Assembly (NCBI RefSeq): GCF_000719335.1
Contig: NZ_JOGB01000017.1
Location: 1 to 64,000 of the forward strand
Length of the DNA: 64,000 bases
From: Streptomyces sp. NRRL S-87
Lineage (GTDB): Bacteria > Actinomycetota > Actinomycetes > Streptomycetales > Streptomycetaceae
Direction of reading: 5' to 3'
Both the position numbers and the translations under genes were made by a program. Every line of letters starts with the position of its first letter. The stretch's first letter is position 1. Below are positions 9,101-18,367 of this stretch, in pieces. The notes beneath the pieces were generated by a model. That model saw only the letters and a program-made list of their open reading frames with translations, searched no databases and was not told the origin of the DNA.

Positions 9101-11147
9101 CGGCGTGGTCCCGGGCGGACAGGGCGTCGTACGGCTCCTCGGCGTCCGACCCGCACAGCTCCCGGTTCAGCTCCTCCACGAGCCGGATCAGGTCCGTCGG
9201 GCGGTCCGGGCCCCACCAGTCGCCCAGCAGCTCCGCGAGGGACTCCTGCCGGGCGGCGGCCAGCCGGTCGGCGGCCACCCGGCCGGCGTCGGTGAACACC
9301 AGGGGCAGGCCCTCGCGCACCGCGAGGCCGCGCTCCTCCAGCTGCCGGGCGGCGTCGGTGATCACCCGCAGGGGGACCGAGGTGCGCTCGGCGAGCACGG
9401 CGGGCTCCGCCGAGCCGTACTTCCGGATGCGTAGCAACAGCCAACTGGAGGCGGGCAGCAGGTCGTAGCCGGCCTTCGCGGTGACCTTCTCGTAGATGTG
9501 CTTGCGGCCCTGGTGGGTGCCCAGGACCGAGAGCGCCCGGGCCACCTCGTCGTGGGAGGAGCGCTGCACGGGATTGGAGGCGAGCGTCTCGCTGACGTCC
9601 GGGGCGGTCACCGAGGCCCGCAGCGTGTCCTCCTTCAGGAACCAGGACACGGCGAAGGCCACGAGCACCACCGGCACCGCGTAGAGGAACACGTCGGTGA
9701 TGGCCGTGGAGTAGGCGTCGAGCACCTGTGGCTGCAGGTTCGGGGGGAGGAGGGAGATGGCTCGCGGGTCGGCCTCGAGCTGCGGGGTTCCGGTACCCGG
9801 CGGCAGTGTCTGGCCGGCCAGGGTGCGGGCGAGCGTGTCGTCGAGGCGGTTGGTGAAGACCGTTCCGAAGATCGCCACGCCGAAGGAGGCCCCGATCGAC
9901 CGGAAGAAGGTGGCTCCCGAGGTGGCGACGCCGAGGTCGGCGTAGCTGACGGCGTTCTGCACGGCCAGTACCAGCACCTGCATGACCAGGCCGAGGCCCG
10001 CGCCGAAGACGAAGAAGTAGACGCTCATGGTCCAGGTCGAGCTGGTGCGCTCCAACTGGTGCAGGAGCAGCAGGCCGACGGCGGTGACGGCGGTGCCGGC
10101 GATGGGGAAGACCTTCCAGCGTCCGGTGCGGCTGACGATCTGTCCGGAGGCCGTGGACGTGATCAGCATGCCGAGCACCATCGGCAGCATGTGCACGCCG
10201 GACATGGTGGGCGAGACGCCCTGGACGATCTGGAGGAAGGTGGGGAGGTAGACCATCGCACCGAACATCGCGAAGCCGACGATGAAGCTGATGACCGAGC
10301 ACAGGGTGAAGGTGCGGATACGGAACAGCTTCAGGGGGAGCACCGGTTCGGCGGCGCGGCGCTCGACGAGGACGAAGGCCACCAGCAGGAGCACGCCCAC
10401 CACGGCCAGCGAGACGATCATCGGCGAGCCCCAGCCCCAGTTGCCGCCGAGGGAGGCGACGAGCACGAGGCAGGTGGCGACCGAGGCGATGAGGAACGTG
10501 CCCAGGTAGTCGATGGTGTGGCGTTCGGAGCGCACCGGGATGTGCAGCACCGCCGCGATGACGACGAGGGCGACGACCCCGATGGGGAGGTTGATGTAGA
10601 ACACCCAGCGCCACGACAGGTGGTCCACGAACAACCCGCCCAGCAGCGGGCCGAGGACGCTGGTCGCGCCGAAGACCGCACCGAACAGGCCCTGGTACCG
10701 GCCGCGTTCGCGCGGCGGGACGATGTCGCCGACGATCGCCATCGAGAGCACCATCAGCCCGCCGCCGCCCAGGCCCTGGAGCGCGCGGAAGCCGATGAGC
10801 TCCGCCATGTTCTGGGCCAGTCCGCACAGCGCCGAGCCGATCAGGAAGAGCACGATCGCGCCCTGGAACAGCTTCTTGCGCCCGTACTGGTCGCCGAGTT
10901 TGCCCCAGAGCGGGGTGGCCGCGGTGGAGGCGAGCATGTACGCCGTCACGACCCAGGACAGATGGTCCATGCCGCCGAGGTCGCTGACGATGGTCGGCAG
11001 CGCCGTCGAGACGATGGTCTGGTCGAGCGCGGCGAGCAGCAGGCCGAGCAGCAGGGCTCCGATCGCGACCATCACACTGCGTCGGGTGTGCTCGGCCGCG
11101 GGTCCGTCGCCGGGGTCCAGGGTCGTGGGGGCCACTTCCTGAGCCAT
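9093..11147 (-). CDS. DHA2-type MFS multidrug exporter with C-terminal winged-helix domain
   Basis: 684 residues, ATG 11147 preceded by AGGAGG. Residues 1-530 form a 14-helix MFS drug:H+ antiporter: [20 protein letters not shown] motif (here [22 protein letters not shown]), [16 protein letters not shown] between helices 2 and 3, and [33 protein letters not shown]. After about residue 545 comes a soluble segment with [47 protein letters not shown] and a recognition-helix-like wing. It looks like a MarR-type winged helix that would sit in the cytoplasm. Export of toxic compounds is likely. The appended domain may sense ligand or bind a partner; DNA binding by a membrane-tethered domain is speculative. 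Confidence 0.9.
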   Translation of the reverse strand: MAQEVAPTTLDPGDGPAAEHTRRSVMVAIGALLLGLLLAALDQTIVSTALPTIVSDLGGMDHLSWVVTAYMLASTAATPLWGKLGDQYGRKKLFQGAIVLFLIGSALCGLAQNMAELIGFRALQGLGGGGLMVLSMAIVGDIVPPRERGRYQGLFGAVFGATSVLGPLLGGLFVDHLSWRWVFYINLPIGVVALVVIAAVLHIPVRSERHTIDYLGTFLIASVATCLVLVASLGGNWGWGSPMIVSLAVVGVLLLVAFVLVERRAAEPVLPLKLFRIRTFTLCSVISFIVGFAMFGAMVYLPTFLQIVQGVSPTMSGVHMLPMVLGMLITSTASGQIVSRTGRWKVFPIAGTAVTAVGLLLLHQLERTSSTWTMSVYFFVFGAGLGLVMQVLVLAVQNAVSYADLGVATSGATFFRSIGASFGVAIFGTVFTNRLDDTLARTLAGQTLPPGTGTPQLEADPRAISLLPPNLQPQVLDAYSTAITDVFLYAVPVVLVAFAVSWFLKEDTLRASVTAPDVSETLASNPVQRSSHDEVARALSVLGTHQGRKHIYEKVTAKAGYDLLPASSWLLLRIRKYGSAEPAVLAERTSVPLRVITDAARQLEERGLAVREGLPLVFTDAGRVAADRLAAARQESLAELLGDWWGPDRPTDLIRLVEELNRELCGSDAEEPYDALSARDHAAP

Positions 11148-11217
11148 GGACTCCTCCTAGGGGCGCCGATGACATTTCCATCCTGGGGGGTCTGTCCGGT
11201 TATGGCCTGTCGGGCGG

Positions 11218-11246
11218 TTGGGCGGACCGCCGCGGGTCTGCATAAT
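11218..11246 (+). promoter_or_regulatory. promoter of the peptidoglycan-binding protein gene
   Basis: -35 TTGGGC (11218-11223), 17-bp spacer, -10 CATAAT (11241-11246), about 31 bp before the GTG start. Confidence 0.55.
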
Positions 11247-11277
11247 CGCTGGCAGTTCTCAGGGAGGGGATCCATCG

Positions 11278-12552
11278 GTGAGCGACGAGCGCTGTCCGGA
11301 TTGCAACGCCGCACGGTCGGCGGGCTGCGCCTGCGCGCCGACGACCGGCTTCGACCCGCTGCGCATACGCCCGTACGTGACGCGCCCGAACCGCCCGGCC
11401 GGCGCCTCCGACTGGTCCCCCACCGGCACCGGCCGCACGGAGCACGGCTCGACGGGCCCCGCGGCCCCGGGTCCCGGCACCGCCGCGCCCGGCACCCCGG
11501 GCTTCGGCGCGACCGGACCGGGCCTCGCCGGCCCCCACGGCACGCCCGACGCGGGCCGGAGCGAGCCGCACCCGGTCCTGGGCGTGGTGCAGCCCCCGAA
11601 CGCCATGACCCAGCCCTTCCCCGCCTACGGGACCCCGGAGCCGCCCCCGTACGACCCCGCACCCCTGCCGTCGGCGGACGTCCACCCCGCGGGCGCGCCC
11701 GGGAGCCGTCCGGAGCGGAGCCCCTACGACAGCCCCACACCCCCGCCGCACCCGGACGCCCAGGCCCGGCCGGCCGCGCCGGGCGAGGAGTACGCGACCC
11801 AGCCCCTGCCGGTCACGCCGGAGGCCACGGAGCACGACCCCGCGCACGAGCCCGGCGGGGACACGATGATGCTGCGCGCGGTGGCCCTCCCGCACGGCCC
11901 CCAGGGCGTCGACCCCCAGGCCCCCGGCCCGCGCGCCGCAGGCCGGGGTCAGGGCCGCGGGCGGCGGTCCGGCCGGGAGGGCCGGCCCGTTCCGCTGATG
12001 GCCGGCGCGGCGGTCGCGGTGCTCGCGGCGGCAGCCCTGGTGGCGTTCATGGTGCCGGGCGACGAGGACGGCGACCGGGCGGTGGCCCGCACGCTGCCTG
12101 GGCGGACCTCGGGGGCGAACGCCTCGACGGACGCCGACTCCCCCGGCGCCTCCGCCTCCGCCGCCGCCCCGTCCGCGGACCCGGAGGCCTCCACCTCGCC
12201 GGAGGCGTCCGCCACGCCCTCCCCGAGCGCGTCGGCGGCCCCGACGGAGAGCCCGTCGGCCGACCCGAGCACGCCGGCCACGACCCCCTCCCCGCGCCCG
12301 ACGCGCTCCAAGGCCGAGGACCCGGGAGGGCCGACCCTCAGCACCGGCGACGCCGGCGCCGAGGTCACCGAGCTGCAGCGCCGGCTGGCGGAGTGGGGAA
12401 CGTACCGGGGCCCCGTCAACGGCCACTACACGTCGAAGCTGAGGTCGGCGGTCGCCGACTTCCAGGACTCGGCCCACGTCTCCGGCGACCCCAGCGGCGT
12501 CTACGGCCCCGCCACCCGCCAGGTCCTCGAGAAGGTCACCCACGAGCCGTAG
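11278..12552 (+). CDS. membrane-anchored peptidoglycan-binding domain protein
   Basis: 424 residues from GTG 11278, 7 nt after AGGGAGGGG. The N-terminus has a Cys cluster (CPDCNAARSAGCACAP) that could be a small zinc knuckle. A long Pro/Gly/Thr-rich cytoplasmic segment follows, then one membrane helix (VPLMAGAAVAVLAAAALVAFMV), a Ser/Thr/Pro/Ala-rich outer linker, and a C-terminal PG_binding_1 domain with TGDAGAEVTELQRRLAEWGTYRGPVNGHYTSKLRSAVADFQ. This layout fits a protein anchored in the membrane that reaches the cell wall. It has no hydrolase domain, so a structural or sensing role is more likely than catalysis. It is divergent from the MFS gene. Confidence 0.8.
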   Translation: MSDERCPDCNAARSAGCACAPTTGFDPLRIRPYVTRPNRPAGASDWSPTGTGRTEHGSTGPAAPGPGTAAPGTPGFGATGPGLAGPHGTPDAGRSEPHPVLGVVQPPNAMTQPFPAYGTPEPPPYDPAPLPSADVHPAGAPGSRPERSPYDSPTPPPHPDAQARPAAPGEEYATQPLPVTPEATEHDPAHEPGGDTMMLRAVALPHGPQGVDPQAPGPRAAGRGQGRGRRSGREGRPVPLMAGAAVAVLAAAALVAFMVPGDEDGDRAVARTLPGRTSGANASTDADSPGASASAAAPSADPEASTSPEASATPSPSASAAPTESPSADPSTPATTPSPRPTRSKAEDPGGPTLSTGDAGAEVTELQRRLAEWGTYRGPVNGHYTSKLRSAVADFQDSAHVSGDPSGVYGPATRQVLEKVTHEP

Positions 12553-12555
12553 GAA

Positions 12556-12604
12556 CCCCCGGAGGGGCCACGCCCCCGGAGGGCCACGCCCCCGGAGGGC
12601 CACG
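12556..12604. repeat. three tandem repeats just after a stop codon
   Basis: Units of 17, 16 and 16 bp starting 12556, 12573 and 12589 (cccccggagggccacg). They begin 3 nt after the TAG of the upstream gene and run into the terminator. Confidence 0.9.
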
Positions 12605-12646
12605 CCCCCGCACGCCCCGCCGCCACGCGCGGGGCGGGCGGGGGCG
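12603..12646 (+). terminator. intrinsic terminator
   Basis: Two-part GC stem: CGCCCCCGC and GCCCCGC on the left pair with GCGGGGC and CGGGGGCG on the right, downstream of the peptidoglycan-binding gene. Confidence 0.65.
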
Positions 12647-12777
12647 TTCGCATGCCGCCCCGACGACGCCCGCGGCGCACACTTCCCGCCCGGACGGCCG
12701 GCTGAGAACCCTGCCGGAGCCCGAAGAGGAGACCGACTGGCGCAACCCGACCCCGGTTTTGTATCGTGTGGGAACAA

Positions 12778-12819
12778 AGTGGTTCCGTCCGTACTCCCTG
12801 ACCGGCGGACGGAACCGCT
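12778..12819 (+). promoter_or_regulatory. leader hairpin upstream of the HAD phosphatase gene
   Basis: 14-bp arms (12778-12791 and 12806-12819, one wobble) with a 14-nt loop, followed by a pyrimidine-rich run. It ends 38 nt before the start codon. It could be an attenuator or an operator dyad; there is no ORF inside it. Confidence 0.5.
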
Positions 12820-12857
12820 CTGTCCTCTTTCCGCGCCCCGGAGCCTGGAGCACACCG

Positions 12858-13577
12858 ATGCCGGCCAGCACCACCGCCCCCGAAGCCGCCCCCGCCGAGC
12901 CGGTCGTCCTGACCGCCAAGGCCCTCCTCCTGGACATGGACGGCACCCTCGTGAACTCGGACGCGGTGGTGGAGCGCTGCTGGCGCGACTGGGCCGAGCG
13001 GCACGGCCTGGACCCCGACGAGGCCCTCGAGATCGTCCACGGCCGCCAGGGGTACGCCACGATGGCCATCCTGCTCCCGGACCGCCCCATGGAGCTCAAC
13101 CACGCGGACAACGCCGCGATGCTCGCGCGCGAGACCGCCGACATGGACGGCGTCGTCCCGGTACCGGGCGCGCCCACCTTCATGACCGCGATCGCGGCCC
13201 TTCCGCACGCCCTCGTGACCTCGGCGGACGAGGCCCTCGCCACCGCCCGCATGGCCGCTTCGGAGCTGCGGATGCCCGAGGTGCGGGTGACCGCCGAGCA
13301 CGTCGGGGCCAGCAAGCCGCACCCCGAGGGGTTCCTGAAGGGCGCCGCCGAACTGGGCGTCGACCCGGCGGACTGCGTCGTGTTCGAGGACTCCGCAGCC
13401 GGCATCGCCGCGGGCCGGGCGGCCGGCATGCGGGTGGTGGGCATCGGCCCCCGCGCGGGCGCCCACGGGCCCACCGTCCACGTCGCCGACCTCACCGAGG
13501 TCGAGGTCACGCCGACCGCCGACGGCACCATCCGCCTCACGGTCCGCCCGTCGCACACCGCACCCACCGCCGCCTGA
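12858..13577 (+). CDS. HAD-superfamily phosphatase (sugar-phosphate phosphatase type)
   Basis: 239 residues, ATG 12858 with GGAG at 12847-12850. HAD motif I is LLLDMDGTLVNSD, with an alpha-helical cap domain inserted directly after it (subclass I). Motif II is LVTSAD, motif III the Lys in GASKPHPEG, and motif IV VVFEDSAAGIAAGRAAGM. The order and the FEDSxAG signature fit the beta-phosphoglucomutase/DOG1/glycerol-3-phosphatase branch. It probably dephosphorylates a small sugar or polyol phosphate in the cytoplasm. Confidence 0.88.
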   Translation: MPASTTAPEAAPAEPVVLTAKALLLDMDGTLVNSDAVVERCWRDWAERHGLDPDEALEIVHGRQGYATMAILLPDRPMELNHADNAAMLARETADMDGVVPVPGAPTFMTAIAALPHALVTSADEALATARMAASELRMPEVRVTAEHVGASKPHPEGFLKGAAELGVDPADCVVFEDSAAGIAAGRAAGMRVVGIGPRAGAHGPTVHVADLTEVEVTPTADGTIRLTVRPSHTAPTAA

Positions 13578-13786
13578 CACCTCAGCGGCCTGTGCCACGG
13601 CGGCGAGGCAGCCGCGCCCACCACTCTTCCGATCCGGGACCGGAGCCCCGGCGACCACCTCCGGAAACCGAGGGCTCGGCGGCGACGGGGTTCCGCCGCG
13701 ACACCCACACCCACGCTCCGACGGACGCGCGCCACCGGATCAGCCGCGAACCGGCCGCGCGGCACGGCCCCGGGCGGCCGCGGGCG

Positions 13787-14365
13787 TCAGGCGACGGCCT
13801 CGTACAGGCTGAAGGCCGCCAGGGCGCCCATCACCACGGCCGCGACCTTCGTGACCAGCCGCAGCGGCACCCGCTTCATCAGCGTGCGGCCGCCCAGGAT
13901 GCCCAGGCCCGCCACCGCCCACAGCGCCAGCACCGCACCGATGCCGACCGAGACCGGGTCGTCGTACCGGGCGGCCAGGTTGGCGGTCATGATCTGCGTC
14001 AGGTCGCCGAACTCGGCGACCAGGATGAGCATGAAGCCGGCCGCGGACACCTTCCAGAAGGACTGGTCCTTCGGCGCCCTGACGGCCTCCTCGCCCTCGC
14101 CCTTCTTCAGCAGCAGCATCGCCGCACCGATCAGGAAGAGCACACCGACGAACGCCTGCACCAGCCGGTGCGGCAGCAGGCTCAGCACGCTGCCCGCGGC
14201 GATGGCGAGGCCCACGTGCACGGCGAACGCTGCGGCGACACCGGCGAAGACGTACGAAGCGCGGTAGCGGGTGCCCAGCATGAGCCCGGCCAGCGCCGTC
14301 TTGTCGGGGAGCTCGGCGAGGAAGACGACGCCGAAGGCGATCGCCAGGATGCTGAAGCTGATCAC
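13787..14365 (-). CDS. TMEM165/GDT1 family (UPF0016) divalent cation transporter
   Basis: 192 residues. GTG 14365 is favoured because GAGG lies 9 nt upstream; an in-frame start at 14401 would add residues unlike the family. It has two copies of the signature E-x-G-D-K/R-(S/T): FLAELPDKTALAGL in helix 1 and LVAEFGDLTQIMTANL in helix 4. There are six hydrophobic segments with a charged central loop (LLLKKGEGEEAVRAPKD). GDT1 proteins move Mn2+ (and Ca2+) across membranes. The upstream yybP-ykoY element supports manganese export in this bacterium. Confidence 0.9.
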   Translation of the reverse strand: MISFSILAIAFGVVFLAELPDKTALAGLMLGTRYRASYVFAGVAAAFAVHVGLAIAAGSVLSLLPHRLVQAFVGVLFLIGAAMLLLKKGEGEEAVRAPKDQSFWKVSAAGFMLILVAEFGDLTQIMTANLAARYDDPVSVGIGAVLALWAVAGLGILGGRTLMKRVPLRLVTKVAAVVMGALAAFSLYEAVA

Positions 14366-14494
14366 GGAGTGGAACCTCAATCGGTCGGGGCGGGACGCCA
14401 CCGGCCGAGAGACCGGACCTGCACTGTTCCAGGGGTCGCTTCGGCTCGACAGCGCCCCGTACGCAAGGACAGACGAAATACGTACGCGGAACTG

Positions 14495-14610
14495 TGGCCG
14501 AAGGTCTCGCTGGCCGACCCGGCACCCGTGCCGTGGCCTGCCTCCGGGCGCCGGCTGGGACTGGCCCAGCAGTATGTCGACGCTCCGGCGAAGAGCTACT
14601 CCCCTTCTGC
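14495..14610 (-). promoter_or_regulatory. yybP-ykoY manganese riboswitch
   Basis: On the minus strand the RNA begins with GGGGAGUAGC (complement of 14595-14604), the hallmark of the yybP-ykoY class. It continues through GC-rich stems around 14530-14580 and closes with GGCCAGCGAGACCUUCGGCC (complement of 14496-14515), matching the conserved second internal loop. It sits about 130 nt upstream of the TMEM165/GDT1 start. This class binds Mn2+ and turns on exporter expression, by terminator or SD control. The switching helix was not resolved. Confidence 0.85.
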
Positions 14611-14748
14611 TCCCCCCAGCATACGGGACGCCGAATCCCCACCCTCAGGGACTTTGGTCCCGAACCGGCCGCCCGTGCCCGACGCCCCCGCACCCGCCCA
14701 CTCCCCGTCCGCCACGAACCGCCCCCACCCCGCGCGCCCACCGACGCG

Positions 14749-14802
14749 CACCCACCCCACCCACCGACTGCACCCACCCACCCCCACCCCACCCCACCCA
14801 CA
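14749..14802. repeat. C-rich tract, G-quadruplex potential on the minus strand
   Basis: Short runs of CCC to CCCCC separated by single A residues, densest at 14772-14801. On the minus strand this is GGGTGGGG repeated, in the region upstream of the manganese riboswitch. No gene is seen between 14611 and 15008. Confidence 0.7.
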
Positions 14803-14910
14803 CATCACCAGAACTCCATAAATCACCAAAAAGCACCAGACAGACCGTCACTTTCCGGCCAGCAGAAGCGTGTTCAGCATCTTGTTGTGACGTGGCCATG
14901 TCGCCACCCT

Positions 14911-14937
14911 GTTACCTGGCGCCCACCGCCGGGTAAC
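14911..14937. promoter_or_regulatory. inverted repeat upstream of the HNH nuclease gene
   Basis: GTTACC (14911-14916) and GGTAAC (14932-14937) separated by 15 bp, about 70 bp before the nuclease start. Possible operator; the regulator is unknown. Confidence 0.35.
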
Positions 14938-15008
14938 CCCGCGGCGCCACCATGACCCGGGCCCCCGCAAGGGGCCGCCCGGCCATCCCCCCGCATCAAG
15001 GAGCTCTC

Positions 15009-15650
15009 ATGTCCGGTGTCTACGCGCGTCGATTTGGCATGCTCGCGGCAGCAGCCACGGTCGCCGTCACCGCCCTCATCAACGCTCCGGCCGCCCAGGC
15101 CGCGCCCCCCGCCCCGATCAGCGCCGCCGCAGCCCGCGCCTACCTCGCCACCGTCACGCCGAAGGCGGACGGCTCGTCCAGCGGGTACAGCCGCGACCTG
15201 TTCCCGCACTGGAGCACCGTCTCCGGTACCTGCAACACCCGCGAGACCGTCCTCAAGCGCGACGGCGTGAACGTCGTCACCGACTCCAGCTGCGCCGCCA
15301 CCAGCGGCTCCTGGTACTCCGCGTACGACGGCGCCACCTGGACCCTGGCCTCCGACCTCGACATCGACCACGTCGTGCCGCTCGCCGAGGCCTGGCGTTC
15401 CGGGGCGAGCTCCTGGACCACCACCAAGCGCCAGCAGTTCGCCAACGACCTGACCCGCCCGCAGCTCATCGCCGTCACCGACAACGTGAACCAGGCCAAG
15501 GGCGACCTCGACCCGGCCAAGTGGATGCCGTCCCTGGCCTCGTACCGCTGCACCTACGCCCGCATGTGGGTCAACGTGAAGCAGTACTGGGGCCTGAGCA
15601 TGGACTCGGCCGAGAAGACCGCGCTCGTGAACACCCTCAACGGCTGCTGA
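15009..15650 (+). CDS. secreted HNH-family endonuclease (DUF1524/GmrSD-like)
   Basis: 213 residues, ATG 15009 six bases after AAGGAG. Signal peptide 1-33 (MSGVYARRFGMLAAAATV, cleavage near AQAAPP). The mature domain carries DLDIDHVVPLAEAWRSG, the His-containing beta-beta-alpha-metal motif, then RQQFANDLTRPQLIAVTDNVNQAKGDLDPAKWMP, which supplies the Asn/Lys part of the active site. Four Cys, including RCTYARMW and the final NGC, may form disulfides. It should be an exported nuclease that degrades environmental nucleic acid. It is followed by a terminator. Confidence 0.9.
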   Translation: MSGVYARRFGMLAAAATVAVTALINAPAAQAAPPAPISAAAARAYLATVTPKADGSSSGYSRDLFPHWSTVSGTCNTRETVLKRDGVNVVTDSSCAATSGSWYSAYDGATWTLASDLDIDHVVPLAEAWRSGASSWTTTKRQQFANDLTRPQLIAVTDNVNQAKGDLDPAKWMPSLASYRCTYARMWVNVKQYWGLSMDSAEKTALVNTLNGC

Positions 15651-15730
15651 GACGAACCGTTTCAGCTACGTCCGCCACGACCGGTCGTCGCGTTCCCGGA
15701 TCCGGGACGCGCGCCCGGCCGCCCAGGACA

Positions 15731-15764
15731 CCGGGGCCCGGGCACCAGGAAGCCCGGGCCCCGG
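15731..15764 (+). terminator. intrinsic terminator
   Basis: 13-bp perfect GC stem (15731-15743 with 15752-15764) and an 8-nt loop, about 80 bp after the nuclease stop. Confidence 0.75.
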
Positions 15765-15923
15765 CCCCTCCCGGCGCGCCGCGGCCGCACTCCCAGGGCC
15801 CGCCGGCCCCCACCTCCCCCGACACGCTCGCGTGCCGGATTCCGGTCACTGCGGCCGAGCCGGAACCACACTCCCCCTTCCGGTCGTAATTTCTCCGAGG
15901 GGCTTCGGAAGAGGGGGAGTTGC

Positions 15924-18134
15924 GTGACCGGGTTGACTGGGATGCCCGCATCCAACGACAGGACCGACACAGGGACGGGCACCGGGACCACGGCACGTCC
16001 CCGACCGGAAGCGGCAGCCGAACCGCCCGTCCCCACCACCACCGACGTCCCGACCACGGACGCCCCCACCCTGGACGTCCCCACCCCAGACCTCCCGGCC
16101 TCGGACGCCCCCACCCTGGACGTCCCGATCCTGGACGCCCCGACCCTGGACCTCCCCACCCCAGACGTCGGCACGCTGGACCTCCCCACCCCAGGCGCCA
16201 ACGCCCCCGGCCTCCCCGCGCTGCGGCTGGGCCCGCTGCTGCGCCACGTCGACTGGGCCACCGGCACGACCGCCACCGTCTGGGTCGAGACGGACCGCCC
16301 CGGCGCCGTCGAAGTGCGGTGCGCCGACGGGCCGGCGACCGGCACCGAGCGGACGTTCACGATCGCCGGGCACCACTACGCCCTGATACCGGTGACCGGA
16401 CTGAGGCCGGGGACCACGACGGCGTACGAGGTCCTGGTCGAGGGGCACCGGGTGTGGCCGCTGCCCGACAGCCCGTTCCCGCCGAGCACCATCACCACGC
16501 CCCGGCCCGCCGCCCCGGGTCGCCCGGCGCCGCCGGTGCGCGTGACGTTCGGCTCGTGCCGCCAAGCCGCCCCGCCCGTGGCCGACGCCCCCCGGCCGTC
16601 CCCGACCCCCCACGCCCGCGACCACGCAACACCCCACCCCCCTGCCGCACCCGACCACCACCAGCACCACCAGCACCACGAACACAACGAACACGACGAA
16701 CACCGCCTGCAGCACCTCCACCGCGAGCGCGCCCAGGGCCAGGGCCCGCACGGCCCCGACGCGCTCGACGCGCTCGCCGCACGCCTCGTCGCCCGTCCCG
16801 ACGCGCCACGCCCCGACGTGCTCGTGCTCCTCGGCGACCAGGTGTACGCCGACCAGGTCACTCCCGCGACCCGCGCCTGGCTGGCCGCCCGCCGGGACCT
16901 CGGCGTACCCCCGGGCGCGCAGGTGGCGGACTACGAGGAGTTCACGCACCTGTACTACGAGTCCTGGCTCGACCCCGAGGTCCGCTGGCTCCTCTCCACG
17001 GTCCCCAGCTGCATGATCTTCGACGACCACGACCTGATCGACGACTGGAACACCAGCGCCACCTGGCTGGCGGAGATGCGGGCCGCGCCGTGGTGGCGCG
17101 AGCGCGTCCTCAGCGGCCTGATGTCGTACTGGGTCCACCAGCACCTGGGGAACCTCTCCCCCGCCGAACTGTCCGCCGACCCCCTGTACGCGGCCGTACG
17201 GGCCGCCGACGACGCCACGGCGGAGCTCCGCCGGTTCGCCGCCCGCGCCGAATCGGCCCCGGGCGACGTGCGCTGGAGCTACCGCCGCGACTTCGGGCGC
17301 ACCCGCCTCCTGATGGTGGACACCCGCGCCGGCCGCGTCCTCGACGAGCACGCCCGGGCCATGATCGGCCCGGCCGAACTCGCCTGGCTGCGCGAGAACG
17401 CCCTGGAGGGCCACGGCGGTTACGACCACCTCCTGTTCGGCGTCTCGCTGCCGTGGCTGCTGCCGCCGCTGATCCACGACGCGGAGGCGTGGGACGCGGC
17501 GCTGTGCCGCGGCGTACGGGGGCCGCGCTGGGCCCGGATCGGCGAGGACCTGCGGCGGCGCAGCGATCTGGAGCACTGGGCGGCGTTCCCGCAATCCTTC
17601 ACCGCCCTCGGCGACCTGGTCGAACAGGTGGCGACGGGGCCGCGGGCACCCGCGACGGTGTGCGTCCTGTCCGGGGACGTCCACCACTCGTACGTGGCCG
17701 AGCCGCGGCTCGCGACCACGTCCGGGGTGTTCCAGCTGACCTGCTCCCCCGTGCACAACTCGGTGCACCGCCTGGTGAACCTCGGCTTCCGGTTCGGCTG
17801 GAGCCGGGCGGGACGGTCGCTCGGCCGGATGCTCAGCCGGCACGGCCGCACCGGCCGGCCGCCGCTGACGTGGCGTCGCACGGGCGGCCCGTGGTTCGGC
17901 AACCAGCTCATGACGCTGGTCCTGGAGGGGCGTACGGCCCACCTCACCCTGGACCGGGCCGCCGGCACCGGAAGGTGGCGGCGCCGCCGCCCGGAGGGCG
18001 CCGCCCGCCTGACCACGGTCGCGCAACGCTGGCTGGCGGCGTCCGGCCCGGACCCCGAGCCGCTGGTCCCGGCACAGACCCAGGGGACGGCCTCAAGGGG
18101 CCCGGTCCCGGACACGACCGGCCGCCCCGGCTGA
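15924..18134 (+). CDS. PhoD-like alkaline phosphatase with unusual low-complexity inserts
   Basis: 736 residues, GTG 15924 after GGGGGAG. The PhoD metallophosphatase core shows VTFGSCRQA, DVLVLLGDQVYADQV, CMIFDDHDLIDDWNTS and VLSGDVHHSYVAEP, the last carrying His/Asp metal ligands. An N-terminal Ig-like PhoD_N-type domain (TATVWVETDRPGAVEV) precedes it. There is no signal peptide. Instead residues about 35-95 are a repeat of PTLDVP/PTPDLP units, and a His/Glu-rich insert (HHQHHQHHEHNEHDEH) separates the first two active-site motifs. It would hydrolyse phosphate mono- or diesters, with Ca/Fe likely. Without a visible export signal the location is uncertain. Confidence 0.83.
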   Translation: MTGLTGMPASNDRTDTGTGTGTTARPRPEAAAEPPVPTTTDVPTTDAPTLDVPTPDLPASDAPTLDVPILDAPTLDLPTPDVGTLDLPTPGANAPGLPALRLGPLLRHVDWATGTTATVWVETDRPGAVEVRCADGPATGTERTFTIAGHHYALIPVTGLRPGTTTAYEVLVEGHRVWPLPDSPFPPSTITTPRPAAPGRPAPPVRVTFGSCRQAAPPVADAPRPSPTPHARDHATPHPPAAPDHHQHHQHHEHNEHDEHRLQHLHRERAQGQGPHGPDALDALAARLVARPDAPRPDVLVLLGDQVYADQVTPATRAWLAARRDLGVPPGAQVADYEEFTHLYYESWLDPEVRWLLSTVPSCMIFDDHDLIDDWNTSATWLAEMRAAPWWRERVLSGLMSYWVHQHLGNLSPAELSADPLYAAVRAADDATAELRRFAARAESAPGDVRWSYRRDFGRTRLLMVDTRAGRVLDEHARAMIGPAELAWLRENALEGHGGYDHLLFGVSLPWLLPPLIHDAEAWDAALCRGVRGPRWARIGEDLRRRSDLEHWAAFPQSFTALGDLVEQVATGPRAPATVCVLSGDVHHSYVAEPRLATTSGVFQLTCSPVHNSVHRLVNLGFRFGWSRAGRSLGRMLSRHGRTGRPPLTWRRTGGPWFGNQLMTLVLEGRTAHLTLDRAAGTGRWRRRRPEGAARLTTVAQRWLAASGPDPEPLVPAQTQGTASRGPVPDTTGRPG

Positions 18135-18367
18135 CGGACCCACCGGAGACCGCCCGAACCAGCTCCCCTCGAACCACCGCACCCCGACTGACGTGCGAGG
18201 GTGTCCCCGCAGGGGCGAAGCACCGCCCGGCTGACACGCGGGGACCCGGGCAGACGCCGGTCGAACTCCGGGCGTACGCTGTATGGCTGTCAAGCCGCCC
18301 CTGCCGCTCCCCCGCGACGTCGCGGCCTGTGGCCGAAGTACACGCGCCGGAGCCGGGGAGTCCCGTT

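Noticed and set aside
9498..13577. A continuous plus-strand frame of more than 1300 codons
   Set aside because: Its first 1100 codons are antisense to the MFS gene and other-frame shadow of the peptidoglycan-binding gene. Only the last 239 codons (HAD phosphatase) have domain content and an RBS.
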